From: an uncultured Succinatimonas sp.
GTDB taxonomy: Bacteria > Pseudomonadota > Gammaproteobacteria > Enterobacterales > Succinivibrionaceae
Assembly (NCBI GenBank): GCA_937896115.1
Contig: CALBLB010000292.1
Span: forward strand, 1-6,214
Length of the DNA: 6,214 nucleotides
Direction: 5' to 3'
Shown: positions 1 to 5,003 of the stretch, in pieces
How the letters are laid out: every line of letters begins with the position of its first letter
Numbering within the stretch: the first letter of the stretch is position 1
Notes under the pieces: generated by a model
What the model was told of the DNA's origin: nothing
What the model saw: the letters and a program-made list of their open reading frames with translations, nothing else
Database searches by the model: none
Made by a program: the position numbers and the translations under genes

Positions 1-217
1 CTTTTTTTCCGTAAAGTCTTGCCGGGATCACCTTGGTATCGTTGAATACCAAAAGATCGCCGGGCTTTAAAAAGTTTTTCAGATCATAAAAATGTCTGTC
101 TTCATAAGATCCGTCTGCACCGTTTAAACAGAGCATGCGGCATCCTGTACGTTCTGCACTCGGATATTCGGCAATCAGCTCACGTGGAAGCTCAAAATTG
201 AAATCACTGCGTAACAT
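1..217 (-). CDS. queA: S-adenosylmethionine:tRNA ribosyltransferase-isomerase, N-terminal part (cut by window edge)
   Basis: QueA transfers and isomerises the ribosyl moiety of S-adenosylmethionine onto 7-aminomethyl-7-deazaguanine in tRNA, the penultimate step of queuosine synthesis in the cytoplasm. The visible 72 codons begin MLRSDFNFELPRELIAEYP and reach the family hallmark GDLLVFNDTKVIPARLYG at about residues 53-70. The pattern and spacing match the QueA N-terminus, where the full protein is usually about 340-360 residues, so roughly four fifths lies outside the window. The ATG at 217 matches the family N-terminus. An in-frame ATG at 271 would add 18 residues unlike QueA and has no ribosome-binding site. 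The site for ATG217 is itself poor: AGGA lies almost against the ATG and a GAGAGG about 15 bases upstream. The gene follows the VWA gene on the same strand with a 111-base gap and no convincing terminator, so co-transcription is likely. Confidence 0.95.
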   Translation of the reverse strand, partial: MLRSDFNFELPRELIAEYPSAERTGCRMLCLNGADGSYEDRHFYDLKNFLKPGDLLVFNDTKVIPARLYGKK

Positions 218-260
218 TTCCTGATCTTTTAACCTCTCTGCACCAAAACTTCCCGCACGA

Positions 261-284
261 CTTAAAAACATGACATTTTTTAAG
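261..284. repeat. AT-rich inverted repeat upstream of queA
   Basis: A perfect 8-bp dyad, CTTAAAAA at 261-268 and TTTTTAAG at 277-284, is separated by 8 bases. It sits about 45 bases upstream of the queA ATG on the minus strand, inside the gap after the VWA gene. It could be an operator-like site or a weak AU hairpin in the transcript. It lacks the GC stem and T-run of an intrinsic terminator. A second, weaker stem (GGCTTT with AGAGCC, one G-T pair) lies just beyond it at about 284-302. Confidence 0.35.
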
Positions 285-328
285 GCTCTGATCCCCAAAG
301 CCGCGGCAATTTTAACAAAAATTAAGCC

Positions 329-1924
329 CTACAAATCCTGCGACACTATTACTTTGGAAAGCAATTTGAAAATAGCCTCATCAAGCTCTGAGGGTTTGCG
401 TATCACCGTACTGCAAGGAAGCAGGGATTTGATGAAATCAAGTCTTATCCCTATGCCGTAACACTCGATGTTTTGGGATGACAAATGCTCGGCGGCAAGC
501 TTTGCCTGCATCACGCTGTCGGGGATCCCGTCGGTTAAGACCAAAACTATATGCCTTTTACAAGAAGTCTTTAATGCAGACTCTTCTGCATGCCACAAAG
601 CCTGAGCCAAAGGCGTGGATCCGCGCGGCTTCTGATCAAAAAAAGCCGCCCGTGAGGCTACCTTTTGTCCGCAGGACAAAGCGCTTTCTACCTCAGCCTC
701 GCTTCCTGGAAAAAAAGAACACAAAGGAACGATGCCGTCTATGCCGTCAAGAGCTAAAGCAAGCGACAGTGCACAGCGGCAGGCAGCTTCACAACGGGAC
801 AAATCCTCACCGTCTGAGGCCAGCATCGAACCTGATACATCTACCAAAAGATGTACCGATACGGACAAGCCCTGCTCGGTTAAGTTGTCATAGAAGATCC
901 TGTTCTCACCGGCTCTTATAAAGGCGGCACGGTACGGATTTATTTTTTTACCGGCGATCCTGCCTCCTCCTCGTACCTCAAGCCATGAGCTTATCTTTTG
1001 TCTTAATCTGCGTCTTAGATTTGATGAGGTTTCTGCCAAAGTAAGAAAATTATGCCGTCCGGGACGACAAACCCCGACGTCGAATACTCCCAAATCGTCC
1101 CGCGCGCTTTGCTGAGCATTTCCCAAAGCCGAAACTATGGATGCGGCTTCACATCCTGGAACCAACGCTGAAAATACCCCGTCAGTACTGCGTTCTAAAG
1201 CCTGACACTGTGCTTTAAGCTCATTTCCCATACGCAGTTTTAAAATTTTTTTATCGCTTTTTCTTCTGCGTTTTAATTTGCCCTTGTCAGCACAAAAACA
1301 GCCTGAGGTGTTTAAAACCTCAAGAATGGCATCTGCCGTGTGCAAAACCTCGGTTGTATTCTGATCGCTTAAAATCTTAAGGCTCAGACGGGAGATCTTT
1401 CTTAAACATTCATGATTAAAACTGCGCCTTAGTGCAAAAAACAAAAAAGCCGCTCTGTGTCTTAAGACTTTAAAACGCTGTGCATAACATCCCGTGTAAC
1501 ACAATATGTAGGCAAGCAACAACTGTAAGGCGGGTTTTTGGAAGGCATCGCGTTCAAATTCATCCCATCCGTTATCAGGATAAGAGCGCAAAAGCTCCAA
1601 ATTCTCCCAAACTCCTATGAACGACGCGCCTATCAAACGTTCCACGCGCGCATCTTCAAGAATATTCAGCAAAGATTTTCTTAAAAAGTTGCTTTTAACC
1701 GTTTGCAACACGCCAAAGTCGGTGTAGCGCACGTGAGAGGCTTCATGTGCAAGATAACCGTAGGCAAGACGGGCTTTTAATTTGTCGTTGAGATCAAGCC
1801 TCGGGATCACGATTTCGCGGCCGTTGGTATAGGCCTCGCTCCCCTGCATGCGCACCCTGACTCCGAATGCTCTGGCATAGTTGGTAACGATGATGGGCAA
1901 GGCGCCGGCTACGTTTGCGTCCAT
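329..1924 (-). CDS. HEXXH-containing, CobT-like VWA domain protein
   Basis: A 531-residue soluble protein with no signal peptide or clear membrane segment. The N-terminal half carries HEASHVRYTDF at residues 60-70, an HEXXH zinc-metallopeptidase-like motif (H60, E61, H64), followed by NILEDARVER at 87-96, whose acidic residues could supply a third metal ligand. A short basic linker (KLKRRRKSDKK, 216-226) follows. A CobT-like element covers about 302-350 (RRRLRQK, then GGGRIAGKKINP). The C-terminal VWA domain has a full MIDAS: DVSGS (D362, S364, S366), T437 in RGSTPLAQAL and D465 in LTDGIPD. Proteins of this kind usually work with a MoxR/CobS-type AAA+ ATPase, and none is adjacent here. True CobT also acts in cobalt chelation, but nothing else of cobalamin synthesis is visible. 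The start is well supported by AAGGAG at 1931-1936, 6 bases from the ATG. queA lies downstream. The substrate is unknown. Confidence 0.85.
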   Translation of the reverse strand: MDANVAGALPIIVTNYARAFGVRVRMQGSEAYTNGREIVIPRLDLNDKLKARLAYGYLAHEASHVRYTDFGVLQTVKSNFLRKSLLNILEDARVERLIGASFIGVWENLELLRSYPDNGWDEFERDAFQKPALQLLLAYILCYTGCYAQRFKVLRHRAAFLFFALRRSFNHECLRKISRLSLKILSDQNTTEVLHTADAILEVLNTSGCFCADKGKLKRRRKSDKKILKLRMGNELKAQCQALERSTDGVFSALVPGCEAASIVSALGNAQQSARDDLGVFDVGVCRPGRHNFLTLAETSSNLRRRLRQKISSWLEVRGGGRIAGKKINPYRAAFIRAGENRIFYDNLTEQGLSVSVHLLVDVSGSMLASDGEDLSRCEAACRCALSLALALDGIDGIVPLCSFFPGSEAEVESALSCGQKVASRAAFFDQKPRGSTPLAQALWHAEESALKTSCKRHIVLVLTDGIPDSVMQAKLAAEHLSSQNIECYGIGIRLDFIKSLLPCSTVIRKPSELDEAIFKLLSKVIVSQDL

Positions 1925-1930
1925 AATGTG

Positions 1931-1936
1931 CTCCTT
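1931..1936 (-). promoter_or_regulatory. Ribosome-binding site of the VWA gene
   Basis: On the minus strand this reads AAGGAG, 6 bases before the ATG at 1924. It is a strong match to the anti-16S sequence and fixes the start codon of the VWA protein. Confidence 0.8.
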
Positions 1937-1961
1937 AACTTGTATGGTTGTAAGGACAATT

Positions 1962-2198
1962 ATGCAATACCGCGATCCTCGGTTTTTCCGTTTTCAGGCG
2001 GATCCCGCCACTTTTAATCAGGAAAACTTCCCCAGAGTAAAATTCACTCCAAAAGCACATATGCAGATTGAAAGAGAGCTTGGCAAAAATGTTAAGATGC
2101 AGAAATTGCCTGACAATCAAGGAGCAATCATGACAACGGGGCTTCCGCAATCGTCATACCGTCACCTTTTTGCGAAGAATTTACGATTTGCCAGATAA
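1962..2198 (+). CDS. Possible small protein of unknown function (78 residues)
   Basis: I do not recognise this protein. The frame is open further upstream to an ATG at 1881, but that would overlap the divergent VWA gene, whereas ATG1962 has AAGGA at 1952-1956 with a 5-base spacer. The product begins MQYRDPRFFRFQADP and is basic in its C-terminal third, with no membrane segment, signal peptide, Cys pair or obvious DNA-binding motif. An internal in-frame ATG at 2130 has an even better site (AAGGAG at 2119-2124, 5-base spacer) and would give 22 residues, MTTGLPQSSYRHLFAKNLRF and two more. It is divergent from the VWA gene with only 37 bases between starts, and ends 63 bases before the RibD-like gene. 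It may be a real small gene, a leader peptide, a remnant, or chance coding. The ribosome-binding sites are the main support. Confidence 0.4.
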   Translation: MQYRDPRFFRFQADPATFNQENFPRVKFTPKAHMQIERELGKNVKMQKLPDNQGAIMTTGLPQSSYRHLFAKNLRFAR

Positions 2199-2208
2199 AA
2201 CAGAATGC

Positions 2209-2240
2209 TTGTCATTCAAGCTTTCTCCATTTTTTACAAT
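2209..2240 (+). promoter_or_regulatory. Candidate promoter of the RibD-like gene
   Basis: TTGTCA at 2209-2214 (5 of 6 to the -35 consensus) and TACAAT at 2235-2240 (5 of 6 to -10) lie in the gap before the reductase gene. The spacer of 20 bases is longer than the usual 16-18, so the assignment is weak. If correct, transcription would start near 2247 and leave a leader of only about 15 bases, which would agree with the absence of a Shine-Dalgarno sequence before ATG2262. Confidence 0.3.
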
Positions 2241-2261
2241 TTCAAATAACCGGTACAACAG

Positions 2262-2936
2262 ATGAAACCGCATATCATATGTCACATGATGTCATCAGTA
2301 GACGGTCGCATAGACTGCCAAATGACTGCTGCAATAGAACCATCTGAGGTTTATTATCAGGCATTGGACGAACTGCATCTTGATGCGGTTCTTGAAGGCA
2401 GGGTAAGCCGTCAGATGCATTACGCGTTGCCAGAACCGTTTAAAACAGATGATCCGGCTCCCGTCAATTGCGAAAAATATTTTGCAGCTCATGCATCGGA
2501 TCATTTTGAAATCGCCGTAGATACCCACGGAACGTTAAGATGGCCGCATGATGCGTCGGATGACAATTTGCTGGTAATTACCGATGAACAGTGTCCTAAA
2601 AAATATCACGACTATCTCACTGCCAACGGAATTTCATGGATTGCTTGCGGCAGGAAAGGTATAAACTTCAAGCGTTCGGTTGAAATTCTTGCCGAAAATT
2701 TCGGAATTAAACGCCTTGGCATAGTCGGCGGCGGACACATTAACGGAGCCTTTTTACAAGCAGGACTGATAGACGAAGTCAGCATCATGATAGGCGGCGG
2801 CATTGACGGCAGAGCAGGAATGACGGCTGTGTTTGACGGGATAACTCAAAAAGACTATCCCCCGACTAAGTTGCAACTTAATGACGTAAGGCGCATGGGA
2901 AATACCGTATGGCTCAAATATAGCATCATTAAATAA
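2262..2936 (+). CDS. RibD C-terminal-domain / dihydrofolate-reductase-fold oxidoreductase
   Basis: A 224-residue cytosolic protein consisting of a single RibD-C-type reductase domain, the fold shared by the pyrimidine reductase of riboflavin synthesis and dihydrofolate reductase. Visible hallmarks are CHMMSSVDGRI at residues 7-17, the nucleotide-binding glycine cluster GIVGGGHINGAFL at 153-165 and LIDEVSIMIGGGIDG at 169-183. NAD(P)H-dependent reduction of a small heterocyclic substrate is the family expectation. The exact substrate cannot be read. The RibD deaminase half is absent and no other riboflavin gene is nearby, so this is probably not the main riboflavin enzyme but an orphan paralogue of the kind often annotated 'dihydrofolate reductase family protein'. 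The start matches the family N-terminus although no Shine-Dalgarno sequence precedes it. yejM follows 129 bases downstream on the same strand. Confidence 0.85.
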   Translation: MKPHIICHMMSSVDGRIDCQMTAAIEPSEVYYQALDELHLDAVLEGRVSRQMHYALPEPFKTDDPAPVNCEKYFAAHASDHFEIAVDTHGTLRWPHDASDDNLLVITDEQCPKKYHDYLTANGISWIACGRKGINFKRSVEILAENFGIKRLGIVGGGHINGAFLQAGLIDEVSIMIGGGIDGRAGMTAVFDGITQKDYPPTKLQLNDVRRMGNTVWLKYSIIK

Positions 2937-2943
2937 AGCAATT

Positions 2944-2972
2944 TTCCCGGATCTCTTAAAAGAAACCGGGGA
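2944..2972 (+). other. Stem-loop after the RibD-like gene
   Basis: TTCCCGG at 2944-2950 can pair with CCGGGGA at 2966-2972 (one G-T pair), with a further TCT/AGA pairing inside. The hairpin begins 8 bases after the stop codon. It is not followed by a T-run on either strand, so it is more likely a 3'-end stabilising or processing element than an intrinsic terminator. Confidence 0.35.
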
Positions 2973-3017
2973 TAACATCATGAAATTTGAAGAATCGCTA
3001 AGTTAACCTACCACAAC

Positions 3018-3065
3018 AGGAGGCGGCTTCTTTGAGGTCTTTTATCCTCAAAGCGCCGATTTTTA
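3018..3065 (+). promoter_or_regulatory. Split ribosome-binding site with intervening hairpin before yejM
   Basis: A consensus AGGAGG at 3018-3023 is followed immediately by a stem-loop. CGGC (3024-3027) pairs with GCCG (3055-3058), and CTTTGAGG (3030-3037) pairs perfectly with CCTCAAAG (3046-3053), with a 2x1 internal loop and an 8-base apical loop. ATTTTTA then leads to the ATG at 3066. Linear spacing from AGGAGG to ATG is 42 bases, too far for initiation. With the hairpin folded it is 7, close to optimal. The in-frame TGA at 3033-3035 and the lack of any ATG, GTG or TTG before 3066 exclude a longer product. The stem plus T5 also has intrinsic-terminator form, so attenuation is an alternative or additional reading. 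Confidence 0.7.
3024..3064 (+). terminator. Possible intrinsic terminator/attenuator in the yejM leader
   Basis: The 12-bp interrupted stem (3024-3058) followed by ATTTTT fits a rho-independent terminator that would end transcripts from the RibD-like gene. It ends right at the yejM start codon, so no promoter fits between it and yejM. Transcripts that express yejM must read through it. This is the same DNA as the hairpin in the ribosome-binding-site entry, listed separately because the two roles are distinct hypotheses. Confidence 0.45.
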
Positions 3066-4784
3066 ATGAGCACTTTGAACTTTTCCAAGCTCTTTAGCTA
3101 TCGTGAACAGGTAGCACGCAGCAGTGCTTGGGGACATCATTTTCTGTTCTTGAACCTTTTGCTGTCATGTTTCATAGGTTTTGTCTATTTCTACGCAGCT
3201 CCCGACTATTCTTCTTTTTTAAGCTTCGTCTATCTGTTATGCTCGTGGATAGGACAGATGAGTTTTCTCTCATGTGTGATCTATCTGCTTTTACTCTTCC
3301 CGCTTACTTTCATCGGCTCCTTCAGAATTTACCGTATATTAAGCATAGTGATCGCCGTATTATGCGATTTGCTTTTGCTTTTTGACGTCAAACTCTATCT
3401 TGCCACGAAAGTACATTTAAGTTTGCCGGTATTACACCTTATGGTGGAAGATTTGGATTTTGCCACCGGACTTAACTACAACTTCATGTATATTGCCATC
3501 CCTGCGGTGATCGCCTTGCAGTGTCTGGCATTCAAACTTTCAAATCGCGAACTTTATAAAACCAGGCACAATTACTTTCCCGTGATCTTCTGCACCATAG
3601 CCATGGTGTCGTTTGTTTCAAGCCACGGGTTAAGTGCCTGGGCCGATGCCAGCGGCTACCGCGGGATCACGGCCATGCGCAATGTTTACCCCGCGCACTA
3701 CCCGCTTACGGCCAGATCTTTTCTTTCAAATCACGGATTCAATGCAGTAAACGACGAAGAGCGCGACAGCGACACCCGCTTTGTCTACCCGCTTAAGCCT
3801 TTGCAAATAGATGAAAACAGCGCATCGCATGCATCCCTTATCACCGTTTTCATAAACGGTCTGTCCTACAGCGATTTAAACGCCGAAGATACTCCTGAAC
3901 TTTTGTCCTTAAAAAAGAGTTACCACAGCTTTGAGGAACACTATCTGCCGTATCGGGATCGCGAAGCCAATTTCTTTGCCTCAAGTTACGGTATTCCCGT
4001 CCAATATGCTGCGGCTTTTAAAAGTCGCAACGTTTATCCGGTAGTACGCGAGGAAATGTTCCGCAACGAATACAGCATAAGACTCATAGAATCAAAAGAA
4101 GGCAATACCCATAAACTTAACATTCCTCAGGGAATGCGGGCATTGAATTTCACTGAGGTTTCAAAAGACGAGGATGTGTTTACCAAAGCTTTGGAAAACG
4201 CCCAGGACAATTTAAGGCGTACGGCTTTGACCCTGAACCTCAATGCCCTGACTCAAAACTCCATGTCCGTTCAGAAGCGTCGCAATACTCTGAGAGCTCT
4301 GGATCAAAAACTGAGTCTTTACCTTAAAACCCTTGAGGAAAAAGGACTGCTTCAACATTCGATGGTGGTGATCACTTCAGCCTCGGGAAACCCTGCTTTA
4401 GGAGATCAAGCTCAACTGTATCCAAGACAGCGTCAGCATGTTCCCTTTATCGTGATCTGGCCTGACGGTCAAAAACGCGGCGTCAGTTGCCAGGATCTCA
4501 CGTCACATTTTGACTTTGCTCCTACCGTAGGTCGTGAGCTTTTGGGCATAGTTTCGGATCCGTCTTCTTACTCTTTAGGCAGAGATCTTTTAAATCCGGG
4601 ATCACGCAGTTATCTCACCACTCAGGAAGGAAATTCTCTCATCTTGATAAGTCCGAGATCCGTCTCCATATATAAGAGCAACGGCGAAGCGTACACCGAA
4701 AACGGCGGTGAAAACAAAGCCATCACTCCGGATCTCGAGCACCTTATAGGAGCAACACGCGAGCTCAACAGATTCATTCATTAA
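3066..4784 (+). CDS. yejM: Inner-membrane LPS-homeostasis regulator of the YejM/PbgA/LapC family
   Basis: In E. coli this essential inner-membrane protein senses periplasmic-leaflet LPS and restrains LapB/FtsH-driven degradation of LpxC. The 572 residues (E. coli about 586) begin with YREQVARSSAWGHHFLFLN at 12-30, the DUF3413 N-terminal signature. About five membrane helices follow (near 24-44, 56-84, 90-112, 138-158 and 171-188). A basic juxtamembrane stretch YPLTARSFL (212-220) leads into a sulfatase-like periplasmic domain, about 255-570. Family landmarks in that domain include HVPFIVIWPDG (458-468), LTSHFDFAPTV (478-488) and YSLGRDLL (502-509). The domain is catalytically degenerate: the usual metal-binding Asp position reads FINGL (N264), and the nucleophile region before YGI reads YRDREANFF with no Cys, Ser or Thr. 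The ATG at 3066 is the first possible start in frame. Its translation probably depends on the upstream hairpin. yejL, its neighbour in E. coli, is absent here. Confidence 0.92.
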   Translation: MSTLNFSKLFSYREQVARSSAWGHHFLFLNLLLSCFIGFVYFYAAPDYSSFLSFVYLLCSWIGQMSFLSCVIYLLLLFPLTFIGSFRIYRILSIVIAVLCDLLLLFDVKLYLATKVHLSLPVLHLMVEDLDFATGLNYNFMYIAIPAVIALQCLAFKLSNRELYKTRHNYFPVIFCTIAMVSFVSSHGLSAWADASGYRGITAMRNVYPAHYPLTARSFLSNHGFNAVNDEERDSDTRFVYPLKPLQIDENSASHASLITVFINGLSYSDLNAEDTPELLSLKKSYHSFEEHYLPYRDREANFFASSYGIPVQYAAAFKSRNVYPVVREEMFRNEYSIRLIESKEGNTHKLNIPQGMRALNFTEVSKDEDVFTKALENAQDNLRRTALTLNLNALTQNSMSVQKRRNTLRALDQKLSLYLKTLEEKGLLQHSMVVITSASGNPALGDQAQLYPRQRQHVPFIVIWPDGQKRGVSCQDLTSHFDFAPTVGRELLGIVSDPSSYSLGRDLLNPGSRSYLTTQEGNSLILISPRSVSIYKSNGEAYTENGGENKAITPDLEHLIGATRELNRFIH

Positions 4785-4807
4785 CGCCGTTTTCGGCTGA
4801 ATGCGGC

Positions 4808-4839
4808 TTTTCCGTCTGAAAATGCTTCAGGCGGGAAAA
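4808..4839. repeat. Imperfect inverted repeat downstream of yejM
   Basis: TTTTCCGTCTGAA (4808-4820) pairs with TTCAGGCGGGAAAA (4826-4839) across a 5-base loop, giving 13 base pairs with one bulged G and one G-T pair. A four-base GCCG/CGGC hairpin precedes it at 4786-4797. The T and A tracts lie inside the stem, so it could act as a bidirectional terminator only if the U-rich arm is used. It could also be an mRNA 3'-end stem-loop for yejM. Confidence 0.5.
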
Positions 4840-4845
4840 TAACTT

Positions 4846-4901
4846 AACGGTGATGCTGTTACCTTCAGGAAAAACTTTCCTGAAATTATTACCGTTTTAC
4901 T
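4846..4901 (+). terminator. Long stem-loop, candidate yejM terminator
   Basis: The inner stem is a perfect 9-bp dyad, TTCAGGAAA (4864-4872) with TTTCCTGAA (4876-4884) around an AAC loop. It is enclosed by AACGGTGAT (4846-4854) with ATTACCGTT (4888-4896), 9 bp with one G-T pair. The 3' side runs into TTTTACT, a short T-run, so this is the better terminator candidate for yejM, though a weak one. A competing dyad overlaps it. Confidence 0.4.
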
Positions 4902-4925
4902 CCAGGTTAAATTTCGTACAGCATC
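4852..4925. repeat. Widely spaced inverted repeat GATGCTGT/ACAGCATC
   Basis: GATGCTGT (4852-4859) and ACAGCATC (4918-4925) are exact reverse complements 58 bases apart. They enclose the TTCAGGAAA hairpin. Three bases are shared with the outer stem of the neighbouring stem-loop, so the two foldings exclude each other. The role is unknown. It lies about 80 bases before cnoX. Confidence 0.4.
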
Positions 4926-5003
4926 TGCCTGAATAAATTTGCGGCTTACCGATACAGGGTAAACTCAGAAGGTATGCCGTCTGGTTAAAAAAGGAAGTGT
5001 GCC

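Noticed and set aside
218..331. In-frame readthrough of the VWA TAG into queA
   Set aside because: The frame is open for 37 codons between the TAG and the queA ATG, but that length is not rare by chance and the intervening residues resemble no linker or QueA sequence.
478..921. 147-residue open frame on the plus strand
   Set aside because: It lies wholly antisense to the VWA domain coding region, which has clear family motifs. Its translation is Arg/Pro/His-rich low-quality sequence and it has no ribosome-binding site.
1881..1961. Extended N-terminus of the small frame from ATG1881
   Set aside because: It overlaps the divergent VWA coding start and has no Shine-Dalgarno. ATG1962 has one.
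1935..2150. 71-residue minus-strand frame
   Set aside because: It starts at a TTG with no ribosome-binding site and covers the leader of the VWA gene. It is better explained as a shadow.
2199..2261. FMN riboswitch before the RibD-like gene
   Set aside because: The gap is only 63 bases and has none of the conserved RFN stems.
2944..2972. Intrinsic terminator directly after the RibD-like gene
   Set aside because: The stem is not followed by a T-run on either strand, so I list it only as a stem-loop.
2980..3006. Eight-codon mini-frame MKFEESLS before yejM
   Set aside because: It is too short and has only a marginal GGGGA upstream. It is not a recognisable leader peptide and ends before the AGGAGG hairpin.
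4812..4820. CCGTCTGAA and nearby ATGCCGTCT words resembling the Neisseria DNA uptake sequence
   Set aside because: Only partial matches occur, the 731-745 copies sit in codons for Asp-Gly-Ile repeats, and the gene content is not neisserial.
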